Positions 1-6,893 of a stretch of DNA of 11,249 nucleotides are shown in pieces. The stretch lies in assembly GCA_030620925.1 (NCBI GenBank), contig JAUXIQ010000028.1:1-11249 (forward strand), given 5' to 3'. The DNA is from JAUXIQ01 sp030620925 [NCBI: Nitrospinota bacterium] (GTDB lineage Bacteria > JAUXIQ01). The translations under genes and the position numbers were made by a program. Each line of letters starts with the position of its first letter. Within the stretch, counting starts at the first letter, position 1. The notes below the pieces were generated by a model that was given only the letters and a program-made list of their open reading frames with translations, searched no databases and was not told where the DNA came from.

Positions 1-706
1 CAGCAAGGGGGCCACCTACAAAGCGTTGGAATACACAGGGGAAGCGGTGGAGTACATGGATATCGCAGGCAGGGCCACCTTAGGGAACATGGCAGTAGAG
101 GCCGGAGCCAAGACGGGCATGGTCCCCACAGATGAGGTGACCAGAGAATTTCTGAAAGGGCGAGGTCGAGAACATCTATATAGAGACCTGAAAGCCGACC
201 CCGATGCACAGTATGAGAGAGTAGTGGAGATAGATGCCGCCAACCTGGAGCCCACGGTCGCCTGCCCTCACCTGGTTGACAACATAAAGCCAGTGAGCGA
301 ACTGGATGACGTGTGGGTGGACCAGGTGTTCATCGGCACTTCCTGCAACGGCCGCATCGAGGATTTCCACTCCGCCGCACAGATACTCAAGGGCAGGAGA
401 GTGGCCGAAGGAGTTAGACTGATCGCAACACCCGCCTCAAAGAGAACCTACATACAGGGACTAACCGATGGGACGTGGGCCACTTTGTTAGAGGCCGGAG
501 GGGTTGTCACAGGGTCGGGTTGCGGCGCATGTGTGGGTGTGCATGAGGGGGTGCTGGCCGACGGCGAAGTCTGCTTGGCCACCAATCCGCGCAACTTCAA
601 GGGGAGAATGGGAAACCCCAACGCTTTCATATACCTGGGGTCCCCTGCTCTGGCCGCAGCCACAGCCGTAGAAGGCAAAATAACCGATCCTCGTCAATTT
701 TTATGA
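1..706 (+). CDS. leuC: LeuC/aconitase-family hydro-lyase large subunit (3-isopropylmalate dehydratase-like), 5'-truncated
   Basis: This is the C-terminal part (about 234 residues, first whole codon at base 2) of an aconitase-superfamily large subunit. These enzymes isomerise or dehydrate hydroxy-acids such as 3-isopropylmalate, homocitrate or 2,3-dimethylmalate using a [4Fe-4S] cluster. Visible hallmarks are the opening GATYKALEYTGEA stretch, NMAVEAGAKTG, the cluster region GTSCNGRIEDF (bases 332-364), GCGACVGVHEGVLADGE with two cluster cysteines (codons at 521 and 530), and the C-terminal NPRNFKGRMG...YLGSPA block. About 420 residues is usual for the stand-alone form, so roughly half lies upstream of the window. 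The gene stops at TGA 704-706, and the small subunit follows 60 bases later, which fits a two-subunit operon. The first cysteine motif is odd: the usual GSCTNG reads GTSCNG. Substrate cannot be settled from this part, so the symbol is a family label. Confidence 0.9.
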   Translation, partial: SKGATYKALEYTGEAVEYMDIAGRATLGNMAVEAGAKTGMVPTDEVTREFLKGRGREHLYRDLKADPDAQYERVVEIDAANLEPTVACPHLVDNIKPVSELDDVWVDQVFIGTSCNGRIEDFHSAAQILKGRRVAEGVRLIATPASKRTYIQGLTDGTWATLLEAGGVVTGSGCGACVGVHEGVLADGEVCLATNPRNFKGRMGNPNAFIYLGSPALAAATAVEGKITDPRQFL

Positions 707-766
707 TGATTATTATGGGCTGAAAGTTGATGTTGGAAGTGAGAGTTATGCAGGGGGAATTATACA

Positions 767-1264
767 ATGGCATTAAAGGGTAAAGCGTGGAAGTTCGGCG
801 ATGATATAAGCACGGATCTTATCGCTCCGGGGAGGTTGTTCCATCTGCGGTCCAACATTCCTGAGCTAGCCAAACACGTTATGGAGGATGCCCGCCCGGG
901 TTTCTATTCTCTGATAAACAGGGGAGACTTCATTGTAGCGGGGGAGAATTTCGGCCAGGGCTCTAGCCGTGAGCATGCTCCCACAGCCTTAAAGCTGGCT
1001 GGCATAGCAGCGATAGCAGCAAAAAGCTATGCTCGCATCTTCTACCGCAACTGCATCAATATCGGGCTTCCCGCTGTGATATGTGATACGGATCAGATAA
1101 AGGAGGGGGATGAGCTCGAGCTGGACCTGGAAGCGGGCCTCCTGATAAACCACAACAGAGACAAGCGGCTGACCTTCCCCGCCCTTCCAGGGATTATGAA
1201 CGATATCTTGAGAGAAGGAGGCCTTGTGGAGTACGTAAAGAAACATGGTGATATAAAGATTTAA
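767..1264 (+). CDS. leuD: LeuD/DmdB-family hydro-lyase small subunit
   Basis: A 165-residue swivel-domain subunit that completes the active site of the preceding large subunit. Its length is typical of the short LeuD/HacB/DmdB type. Motifs seen are FGDDISTDLIAPGR near residues 10-23, the substrate-contacting loop LFHLRSN (24-30), GENFGQGSSREHAP (59-72) with the active-site serines, AKSYARIFYRNCINIGLP (85-102) and the GGLVEY end (151-156). The start ATG has a GGGGGA ribosome-binding site about nine bases upstream. In known archaeal enzymes the loop reads YLRT in homoaconitase and YLVM in isopropylmalate isomerase; here it is neither. The usual FGCGSSREH of LeuD is FGQGSSREH. The family is certain. 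Leucine biosynthesis is a reasonable default, but a role on another 2-alkylmalate-type acid is open. Confidence 0.92.
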   Translation: MALKGKAWKFGDDISTDLIAPGRLFHLRSNIPELAKHVMEDARPGFYSLINRGDFIVAGENFGQGSSREHAPTALKLAGIAAIAAKSYARIFYRNCINIGLPAVICDTDQIKEGDELELDLEAGLLINHNRDKRLTFPALPGIMNDILREGGLVEYVKKHGDIKI

Positions 1265-1339
1265 AGCATGTTGAACGGTCCTCTTCACTCGAAGTTCTTC
1301 CTGAGTCTAACAATATAATATCGGTCACACCTGTTAGAT

Positions 1340-1369
1340 GCTTTTACCTCGTAGCGCGCGGGTAAAAGC
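1340..1369. repeat. 9-bp perfect inverted repeat
   Basis: GCTTTTACC at 1340-1348 pairs with GGTAAAAGC at 1361-1369 around a 12-base loop rich in CG. No T-run follows on the plus strand, so it is not a standard intrinsic terminator. It could cap the leuCD transcript or be a protein site. Confidence 0.5.
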
Positions 1370-1469
1370 GGTATCCTCCCGAGATTACTTCTGTATGCTC
1401 ACCGCCGTGCCGGTAACTGTATGACATCAGCAAAAATGAGAATCGTTGAAGCACTGAATTAAGTTAGAA

Positions 1470-1562
1470 TGTCCAAATAGAGGGACACATCCCTGAAAGT
1501 TTGACGGATAATGTTAATTTTGTGAAACCAGGCAGTGTATCAACTTCCTACACAATGTGTCC
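1470..1562. repeat. Cluster of short inverted repeats (GGACACAT / ATGTGTCC)
   Basis: GGACACAT (1483-1490) is matched by its complement ATGTGTCC (1555-1562). Within this span TGTCC (1470-1474) pairs with GGACA (1483-1487), AGGGA (1481-1485) pairs with TCCCT (1490-1494), and ACACA-A-TGTGT (1550-1560) is a palindrome. The arrangement resembles a decayed mobile-element end or a protein-binding region, but no transposase remnant is present. Confidence 0.3.
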
Positions 1563-1574
1563 AGTCAGAGGGGT

Positions 1575-2363
1575 TCACTCCAAATCTACACCTGAAAATA
1601 GGTCTCTTTCTATCTTATCAGAAGTATTTATTCTCCCGGCGGCGAGCTGGAAATAGTTGATGCTGAGGTATTTCTCCTTCAGACCCTCCGTTTCCCGGTC
1701 ATGTTTTTTGTGAGCGGGCTCAAGCTGTGTCCAGTGGCATCGGATGGCCCTGGCCCTCACATCCTCGAAACCTGAAACATCTATCTCAGTTGTCACAAGG
1801 CTGTCTTCGGTTCCCCTTAAATTCAGGTTGAATGCTTCCACCATCCGCTGCGGCAGAACGTAGAAGTATAATTTGGAAGGGCTGTGAGGCTCCCTATCAC
1901 CGAAAATTCCTCCGCTGAAACGCCGTGGGTCGCCGGCGGCACGAAACGCTTCTTCGGTCGCCCTACCCACCACTATATGATCGGTGTGACCCGTTATCCC
2001 TTCGGGGCCGAAAGTGATCAAAACCTGGGGTTTGAGCTCGCGAACGGCGGCCACTATCCCGCCGGTCAATTCCTGGAAATCCATTTCCTGCAGGCCGCCG
2101 TCCGGATATCCGAGGACTCTGAAATCGGTTAAATTGATGGCTTCCGCGGCACATTTGAGCTCCTCTTCCCGCATCCTGGCAACTTCCTCCATTGATAAGG
2201 ACCCCTCCTCTCTTCTCACCGCTCCCTTTTCGCCCCGTGTGGCGCAGACCAGATAAGTCTTCACCCCCAGGGTCGCATATTTTGCCAGGGTGGAGGCAGG
2301 CCCGAAGGATTCGTCGTTGGGGTGGGCGAAAACCGCCATAATAGAAAAACGCTCCTCAGCCAT
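1575..2363 (-). CDS. PIG-L (LmbE-like) family zinc N-deacetylase
   Basis: A 262-residue protein of the PIG-L/LmbE superfamily. Members remove acetyl groups from N-acetylglucosamine-type sugars, for example in mycothiol, bacillithiol or GPI-anchor synthesis. The N-terminal zinc motif is AHPNDESF (residues 13-20) and the second half of the zinc site is GHTDH; TRGEKG and LGYPDGGL are also typical of the fold. The start is set at ATG 2363 because a GGAGAA ribosome-binding site lies seven bases upstream; an in-frame GTG at 2387 lacks one. The usual HPDDE reads HPNDE, so the aspartate that acts as general base in MshB is Asn here, while the metal-binding His and second Asp remain. The gene stands alone and diverges from rrf2. 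The substrate is unknown. Confidence 0.88.
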   Translation of the reverse strand: MAEERFSIMAVFAHPNDESFGPASTLAKYATLGVKTYLVCATRGEKGAVRREEGSLSMEEVARMREEELKCAAEAINLTDFRVLGYPDGGLQEMDFQELTGGIVAAVRELKPQVLITFGPEGITGHTDHIVVGRATEEAFRAAGDPRRFSGGIFGDREPHSPSKLYFYVLPQRMVEAFNLNLRGTEDSLVTTEIDVSGFEDVRARAIRCHWTQLEPAHKKHDRETEGLKEKYLSINYFQLAAGRINTSDKIERDLFSGVDLE

Positions 2364-2439
2364 AAAAATTCTCCTATTATTTCCCACCAGGAGTACTCTT
2401 TCCTTCTTATCCCTTCTATAAACACCGCTTCCTTAGTTT

Positions 2440-2467
2440 ATTATAGAAGCAAATGGCTCCGCCGCAA
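2440..2467 (-). promoter_or_regulatory. Candidate promoter of the PIG-L gene
   Basis: On the minus strand a perfect -10 TATAAT (2440-2445) is preceded at 16 bp by TTGCGG (2462-2467), a weak -35 with three of six consensus bases. Transcription would start near 2433 and give a leader of about 70 bases. Confidence 0.4.
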
Positions 2468-2524
2468 GTTTTTAAAACAAAGCCCGTTAACATGGCGGCT
2501 CGGATTTTTTTTATGAAAAACCTG

Positions 2525-2553
2525 TTGACACCTTACAATCCAGGAACTATAAT
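2525..2553 (+). promoter_or_regulatory. Consensus sigma-70/sigma-A promoter of the rrf2-nifS-nifU operon
   Basis: TTGACA (2525-2530), a 17-bp spacer and TATAAT (2548-2553): both hexamers and the spacing match consensus exactly. The start point is expected near 2560, about 83 bases before the rrf2 ATG. So strong a promoter fits a gene held down by a repressor. Confidence 0.85.
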
Positions 2554-2573
2554 CCCTACCATACGGATAGGGA
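2553..2573. promoter_or_regulatory. Candidate operator dyad over the transcription start (Rrf2/IscR autoregulation)
   Basis: TCCCTA (2553-2558) and TAGGGA (2568-2573) form a 21-bp dyad with a 9-bp spacer. It begins at the last base of the -10 box and covers the predicted start point. A repressor here would block initiation. The next gene encodes an Rrf2-type regulator, and autoregulation is the rule for IscR-like proteins, so this is the likeliest binding site. Assignment to this protein is inference. Confidence 0.5.
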
Positions 2574-2642
2574 ATTACTCGATATGAAGTTTATTCAAGA
2601 GAGGATTTTATAACTCCTCCCATCTAGTAAAAGCGGAGAAAA

Positions 2643-3176
2643 ATGAAAATATCAGCTAAAGGCGAATATGCGCTTCAGGCGGTTAACTACCTGGCCCACA
2701 AGCACGGCCAGGGCTACATCCAGCTCAAGGAGATAGCTCTCCACGAACGAATACCGCTGAAGTTTCTGGAGCAGATACTCACCGCCCTTAAAAACAGCGG
2801 GATTTTAAAGAGCCGAAGCGGCCCCGGGGGGGGTTATTATTTGAGCCGCCCTCCCTCGGAGGTGACGGTGGCCCAGGTGTTACAATCCATGGACCTGTCC
2901 GCCTCGCCGGTGGACTGTCTCAACGAGTGTAACGAGTTTGAATGCGGAAAAAATAACGAGAGAGACCTGTGCGATCTCCGCTGGCTCTGGAAGGACATAA
3001 GGGAAGAGACGGTCAAAATACTGGAAAGCACGACCTTTCAGGATATTCGCGAGAGAAAGGCCAGGGCGACCCGGAGCGGGGAGACGACGGGTTCAACCGA
3101 AGGACGAGCTGAAGAGTCTTCCCGGAGTGATAAAAAGGTTCACGGAACAGTTCGGCCCATCATAAATAGGAGGTAA
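2643..3176 (+). CDS. iscR: Rrf2/IscR-family transcriptional regulator with Fe-S-type cysteines
   Basis: A 177-residue winged-helix regulator of the Rrf2 family, opening with the typical MKISAKGEYALQAVNYLA. Next comes the HTH (IALHERIPLKFLEQILTALKNSGILKS, residues about 31-57) and the wing GPGGGYYLSRPPSEVTVAQV. Cysteines at 92, 96, 101 and 110 lie where IscR holds its [2Fe-2S] cluster, so it probably senses Fe-S status, iron or redox and controls the operon it heads. Its stop is five bases before nifS, making co-transcription near certain. Residues from about 136 onward form a charged, Ser/Thr/Arg/Glu-rich tail that makes the protein longer than the usual 140-160 residues. The symbol is by context; cysteine-synthesis regulators of the same family (CymR) are an alternative. 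Confidence 0.9.
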   Translation: MKISAKGEYALQAVNYLAHKHGQGYIQLKEIALHERIPLKFLEQILTALKNSGILKSRSGPGGGYYLSRPPSEVTVAQVLQSMDLSASPVDCLNECNEFECGKNNERDLCDLRWLWKDIREETVKILESTTFQDIRERKARATRSGETTGSTEGRAEESSRSDKKVHGTVRPIINRR

Positions 3177-3181
3177 TTCAA

Positions 3182-4342
3182 TTGCGCAGGGTATACCTTG
3201 ACAATAACGCCACCACCGCATTGACTCCGGAAGTATTAGAGGCGATACTTCCCTACTACCGCGAAAATTTCGGCAACTCCTCCAGCATCCACTGGTTCGG
3301 GCGGGAATGCCGGAAAGCGGTTGAAGACGCCCGCGATAACGTCGCCGCCCTGATAGGAGCCGACCCTTCGGAGATAGTATTTACCGGCGGCGGGAGCGAA
3401 GCGGACAATATGGCCATAAAAGGAGTGGCCTACCAGAAGATGGGCAAAGGCCGCCATATCATCACCACCCGGATAGAGCACCACGCGGTGCTCGACACCT
3501 GCAAATTTCTGGGCAAAAACGGCTTTGAAATTACTTACCTCCCCGTGGATCAATACGGCCTGGTGGACCCCCAATCGCTCAGGGACAGCATCAGGGACGA
3601 TACCATCCTGGTAACCATCATGCACTCCAACAACGAAATGGGAACCCTCCAACCAATAGAAGAACTGGCCTCCATAGCCAGGGAAAAGGGGATAATCTTT
3701 CATACCGACGCAGTGCAGAGCATGGGCAAGGTGGATACCGACGTCAATAAGCTCGGTGTCGATCTGCTCACCTTCTCCGCCCACAAACTCCACGGCCCGA
3801 AAGGAGTGGGGGGCCTTTACATAAGGAAAAAGACCAAGTTAACCCCGCTGATCCATGGCGGCCATCAGGAAAACGGCCGCAGGGCGGGCACGGAAAACGT
3901 GGCGGGGATCGTGGGCATGGGAAAAGCCTTCGAGCTGGCCGCAGTGGACATGGAAGCCAAGAACGATTATATCCGCGGCATCAGGGACAACCTCGAGGAC
4001 GCAGTAGTGGACACCATCCCTGAAGTTCAGGTCAACGGCCATCCGGAAAAGCGCCTCCCCAACACCACCAACATCAGTTTTAAATTCGTGGAGGGGGAAT
4101 CGCTGCTCATCAACCTGGACCTCAGGGGAGTGGCCATCTCTACCGGCTCCGCATGCACCTCAGGTTCGCTGGAGCCCTCGCACGTCCTCCAGGCCATGGG
4201 AATTCCCCACGAGGTCATCCACGGCTCGCTTCGCTTAAGTTTCAGTAGCATGAACACGAAAGAGGATGTAGAATATACAATGGAGGTGTTGCCCGGCATA
4301 GTGGAGAAAGTCCGCGCCATGTCTCCGCTATGGGAAGGGTAG
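3182..4342 (+). CDS. nifS: Cysteine desulfurase, NifS/IscS type
   Basis: A 386-residue PLP enzyme that takes sulfur from cysteine, leaving alanine, and passes it as a persulfide to the scaffold protein for Fe-S cluster assembly. The sequence shows YLDNNATTALTPEV at the N-terminus, FGNSSSIHWFGR, the PLP-contacting HH pair (100-101), HTDAVQSMGK (174-183), the Schiff-base lysine K202 in SAHKLHGPKGVG, the RAGTENV block, and the catalytic cysteine C325 in STGSACTSGSLEPSHVL. Length and motifs match the group I NifS/IscS branch. The start is TTG at 3182, chosen because a full AGGAGG lies eight bases upstream and overlaps the end of rrf2. The scaffold gene nifU follows after 39 bases. Confidence 0.96.
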   Translation: MRRVYLDNNATTALTPEVLEAILPYYRENFGNSSSIHWFGRECRKAVEDARDNVAALIGADPSEIVFTGGGSEADNMAIKGVAYQKMGKGRHIITTRIEHHAVLDTCKFLGKNGFEITYLPVDQYGLVDPQSLRDSIRDDTILVTIMHSNNEMGTLQPIEELASIAREKGIIFHTDAVQSMGKVDTDVNKLGVDLLTFSAHKLHGPKGVGGLYIRKKTKLTPLIHGGHQENGRRAGTENVAGIVGMGKAFELAAVDMEAKNDYIRGIRDNLEDAVVDTIPEVQVNGHPEKRLPNTTNISFKFVEGESLLINLDLRGVAISTGSACTSGSLEPSHVLQAMGIPHEVIHGSLRLSFSSMNTKEDVEYTMEVLPGIVEKVRAMSPLWEG

Positions 4343-4381
4343 GCATTTCAGTTTCCTGTTAATCCGGGAGAGAACAACAAC

Positions 4382-4750
4382 ATGATTTACAGCGATAAGG
4401 TAATGGAACACTTCGAAAACCCCCGCAACGTGGGCGTCATTGAGGATGCCAGCGGCGTAGGCACCGTCGGGAACCCCGCCTGCGGGGATATCATGAAGCT
4501 CTACATAAAGGTGATAGACGAAAAGATAGAAGACGTGAAATTCAAGACCTTCGGCTGCGGGGCGGCGGTGGCCACCAGCTCCATGGTAACCGAGCTGGTT
4601 AAAGGGAAGACCATAGAAGAAGCGCTCCTAATAACCAACAAGACGGTCATAGAAGCCCTGGACGGGCTTCCCAAGAACAAAATACACTGCTCCGTCCTCG
4701 CTGAGGACGCATTGAAAGCGGCGATAGAAGACTACCGGAATAATGGATAG
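4382..4750 (+). CDS. nifU: Fe-S cluster assembly scaffold, NifU/IscU type
   Basis: A 122-residue scaffold on which [2Fe-2S] and [4Fe-4S] clusters are built before transfer to apo-proteins. Three conserved cysteines are in place: C34 (NPACGD), C59 (FGCGAAVATSS) and C103 (KIHCSVLAEDAL), together with the cluster-releasing Asp of CGD. It opens with MIYSDKVMEHFENPRNVG, a family hallmark. It is the short single-domain form, without the ferredoxin or C-terminal Nfu domains of true nitrogen-fixation NifU. It sits directly behind nifS, its sulfur donor, and ends the operon. The stop is only two bases from the stop of the converging Nudix gene, with no room for a terminator between them. The tRNA-thiolation gene mnmA, often the next gene in Firmicutes, is absent. 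Confidence 0.95.
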   Translation: MIYSDKVMEHFENPRNVGVIEDASGVGTVGNPACGDIMKLYIKVIDEKIEDVKFKTFGCGAAVATSSMVTELVKGKTIEEALLITNKTVIEALDGLPKNKIHCSVLAEDALKAAIEDYRNNG

Positions 4751-4752
4751 GA

Positions 4753-5268
4753 TCAACTCCGGTCCCGCTGAAAGCGTGGTTCTCCCGCCCGGTGGCGGAA
4801 GTAGTCGTTGAGAATTCGGCCGTGGTCGAAAGCCAGTTCCGGAAGGTTATCTTCAATGAAAAGGGCGGCTTCCCTGGCATCATCATCTGCCCGGGGCCGT
4901 CCTTTCGCTTTTCCGATGAAAACGGTGGTTATGGTATGCATTCGGGCATCTCGAGAGGGGTCTGAATAAGAGTGAAACTGCCCCTCGAGCTCAACGTCCA
5001 GTGAAGTCTCCTCCACGGCCTCCCGCACCGCCGCCGCCTCCAGGCTCTCCCCGTAATCGACGAACCCCCCGGGAATGGCCCAGCCCAACGGCGGGTATTT
5101 TCGCTTGATGAGCACGATACCTCGTTCCCCCTCCTCGGTCTCACACTCTATGATTATGTCCACCGTGGGGAAGGGTTTCCTCAACTTCACCTGTTCGGTG
5201 CCGCACTCAGGGCATTTGAAATCCACCTTACCTACCTCTTTGCTAAGGTTAATCTGTTGCCCACACAC
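4753..5268 (-). CDS. Nudix hydrolase with N-terminal zinc ribbon
   Basis: A 171-residue pyrophosphohydrolase. The Nudix box is clear: [20 protein letters not shown], in which the usual Gly after EE is replaced (EETSL). A partial zinc ribbon, CPECG, lies just before PTVDIIIE, as in Nudix proteins that act on ADP-ribose or NAD-like dinucleotides; the actual substrate is not evident. The [13 protein letters not shown] segment and [10 protein letters not shown] end are family-typical. Two starts are possible: GTG 5268, used here because it keeps an extra CG-containing segment resembling the first half of a ribbon, or GTG 5226, which has an AGAGGT ribosome-binding site seven bases upstream. It is the last gene of the minus-strand block headed by queD, though co-transcription is unproven. 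Confidence 0.88.
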   Translation of the reverse strand: MCGQQINLSKEVGKVDFKCPECGTEQVKLRKPFPTVDIIIECETEEGERGIVLIKRKYPPLGWAIPGGFVDYGESLEAAAVREAVEETSLDVELEGQFHSYSDPSRDARMHTITTVFIGKAKGRPRADDDAREAALFIEDNLPELAFDHGRILNDYFRHRAGEPRFQRDRS

Positions 5269-5288
5269 GACTCATGAGCATTACCCTC

Positions 5289-5486
5289 TCAGGGCGTCGT
5301 CTCTGTATCCTTGTCCGATAGAGTGCGAAAATATTCGTAACATTTAGCGCAGGAGCCGTCCGTCTCCACCCACTCGGGGTTCTTCTTCTTTATCAAATCC
5401 ACGATGGCCTTCTCCATCTTCTGATGCATGTAGATACTTTCTTCAGGCACGGATTCGCCGCACAACGAGCATTGGGATTCAGCCAT
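5289..5486 (-). CDS. Small CxxC/CxxC putative zinc-binding protein
   Basis: A 65-residue protein with cysteine pairs at 6/9 (QCSLCGE) and 46/49 (SCAKCYEY), the spacing of a four-cysteine zinc site. Between them lies a charged, probably helical segment (residues 20-37, MHQKMEKAIVDLIKKK). No membrane segment or signal is visible. The start is ATG 5486, because GGAGGTGA lies five bases upstream; a longer in-frame reading to 5519 has no better site. It lies between queC and the Nudix gene on the same strand. I do not recognise the family. It might be a nucleic-acid- or protein-binding zinc finger, but no function is claimed. Confidence 0.7.
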   Translation of the reverse strand: MAESQCSLCGESVPEESIYMHQKMEKAIVDLIKKKNPEWVETDGSCAKCYEYFRTLSDKDTETTP

Positions 5487-5566
5487 TTTTTCACCTCCAT
5501 CAATCGTGATGCTTCCCACATCCGTTTATTTATACATGGCCCGCAGCTGGTAGACACATTAATGGT

Positions 5567-6253
5567 TTAGCTGTAAGGAGCGGGGTCTTCGATTCCCGCG
5601 TCCCGGAACCCCTTGAGGCGAAGGAGACAACTATCACACCGGCCGCAGGACCGGCCCTGCTCATCCGGATCGTAGCAGCTATGAGTCCGGGCGAAATCCA
5701 CCCCCAGCTCAATTCCCTTACGTATTATATCAGCCTTGCTCATCTGAATGAGAGGTGTCCTGATGCGAATAACGGCTGTGCCCTCCACACCCGTCTTGGT
5801 GGCCAGATTGGCCATTTTTTCAAATGCGGCTATATATTCCGGCCGGCAGTCGGGGTAGCCGCTGTAATCGAGGGCGTTCACGCCGATGAAAATGTCTTCC
5901 GCCCCTAATACCTCCGCCCAGGCCAGGGCCAGGGAAAGGAATACGGTGTTCCTCGCCGGAACGTAAGTGGAGGGTATCTCCGCGCCGATCTCGGCTTCCG
6001 GGGTGTCCTTGGGGACCTCCATTTCGTCGGTGAGAGAAGAGCCGCCGAAAGCACGAAGGTCTACTTCGATGACCTTGTGCCCGGCGGCTCCCATCCGTTC
6101 CGCCGCATTGGCCGCGCAGCGAAGCTCATGCCGGTGCCTCTGCCCGTAATCGAAGCTCAGGGCGTACACCTCATAACCTTCAGACACTGCTATGGCCATG
6201 CAAGTGGTGGAATCCACTCCGCCGCTTGCCAGCACCACTGCCCGCTTCCCCAT
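5567..6253 (-). CDS. queC: 7-cyano-7-deazaguanine (preQ0) synthase
   Basis: A 228-residue ATP-dependent enzyme that converts 7-carboxy-7-deazaguanine and ammonia to preQ0, the precursor of queuosine in tRNA and, in some bacteria, of 7-deazaguanine DNA modification. The PP-loop SGGVDSTT (residues 10-17) binds [29 protein letters not shown] and [15 protein letters not shown] are QueC signatures. The zinc site is C193, C203, C206 and C209 ([19 protein letters not shown]). Length is normal. Its ATG is separated from the queE stop by one base and has an AGGGGGGT ribosome-binding site inside the end of queE, so the two are translationally coupled. Confidence 0.97.
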   Translation of the reverse strand: MGKRAVVLASGGVDSTTCMAIAVSEGYEVYALSFDYGQRHRHELRCAANAAERMGAAGHKVIEVDLRAFGGSSLTDEMEVPKDTPEAEIGAEIPSTYVPARNTVFLSLALAWAEVLGAEDIFIGVNALDYSGYPDCRPEYIAAFEKMANLATKTGVEGTAVIRIRTPLIQMSKADIIRKGIELGVDFARTHSCYDPDEQGRSCGRCDSCLLRLKGFRDAGIEDPAPYS

Positions 6254-6254
6254 A

Positions 6255-6893
6255 TCATACCCCCCTCGCGTCGGGTTCCCATATATACTTGTGCAATTGG
6301 AGCTGGAGGCGCGCCTGCAGGCCGTCTTTCAGTATCCATTCCGCCAGCTCCCTGGGAGCCACATGGCCGTATACCGGGCCCATCAGCAGGCAACACCTCA
6401 TCGCCAGCCGATTGTCGGTTATAACTTCTCTGGCCCAGAGGTAATCCTCGCGGCTCCCGACGACGAACTTTATCTGATCCCTCTCGGTGAGGTGGTCGAA
6501 GTTGCTGAACAGGTTTTTATCAGATTCCCCGCTACCGGGGCATTTCAGGTCCATTATCTTGATCACCCTGGGGTCCACGCGGCTTACGTCCACGCTCCCG
6601 TTGGTCTCCAGGAGGAGATGATAACCCCGTGACTGCAGGTTTTCCATGACGTCGTAGACCTCCGGCTGCAACAGCGGTTCGCCGCCGGTCAATTCCACCA
6701 GTCTGCATCTGTAAGCCTGCACTCTCTCGATGACATCCGCAACGGACATCTCCGCCCCTTCCTCGTAGGCATACTGCGTGTCGCAGTATCGGCAGCGGAG
6801 GTTGCAGCCGGTGAGGCGCACGAAAACGCAAGGGAGCCCCGCATAAACGGATTCACCCTGTATGCTGAAAAAAATCTCGTTTACCTTGAGCAT
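6255..6893 (-). CDS. queE: 7-carboxy-7-deazaguanine synthase (radical SAM)
   Basis: A 212-residue radical SAM enzyme that contracts 6-carboxy-tetrahydropterin to 7-carboxy-7-deazaguanine, the step before QueC. The cluster motif CxxxCxxC is C30, C34 and C37 ([15 protein letters not shown]). [12 protein letters not shown] at the N-terminus, [14 protein letters not shown] and DLKCPGSGE are QueE signatures. The start is ATG 6893, whose A is also the last base of the queD stop (TGATG overlap), with GAGGAG just upstream. In-frame sequence continues farther upstream but only inside queD. The enzyme needs Fe-S clusters, the product of the converging nifS-nifU unit. Confidence 0.96.
   Translation of the reverse strand: MLKVNEIFFSIQGESVYAGLPCVFVRLTGCNLRCRYCDTQYAYEEGAEMSVADVIERVQAYRCRLVELTGGEPLLQPEVYDVMENLQSRGYHLLLETNGSVDVSRVDPRVIKIMDLKCPGSGESDKNLFSNFDHLTERDQIKFVVGSREDYLWAREVITDNRLAMRCCLLMGPVYGHVAPRELAEWILKDGLQARLQLQLHKYIWEPDARGV

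Larger units (their letters stand above)
1265..1574. other. Non-coding gap between leuD and the PIG-L gene
   Basis: These 310 bases lie between the ends of two converging genes. No credible coding region, tRNA or U-tailed terminator was found on either strand. The stretch is visibly more AT-rich than its neighbours and holds several inverted repeats, listed separately. Its function is unknown. Confidence 0.6.

Noticed and set aside
2475-2516. AGCC-type stem followed by eight T before rrf2, as a terminator
   Set aside because: The stem is only four to five pairs with a bulge, the loop is long, and no plus-strand gene lies upstream to terminate.
3236-3793. Long minus-strand open frame (185 codons) opposite nifS
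   Set aside because: It lies wholly antisense to an unmistakable cysteine desulfurase, has no ribosome-binding site or family motif, and its openness follows from the codon use of nifS.
6192-6632. 146-codon plus-strand open frame opposite queE
   Set aside because: It is antisense to queE with no recognisable domain; queE has complete radical SAM motifs.
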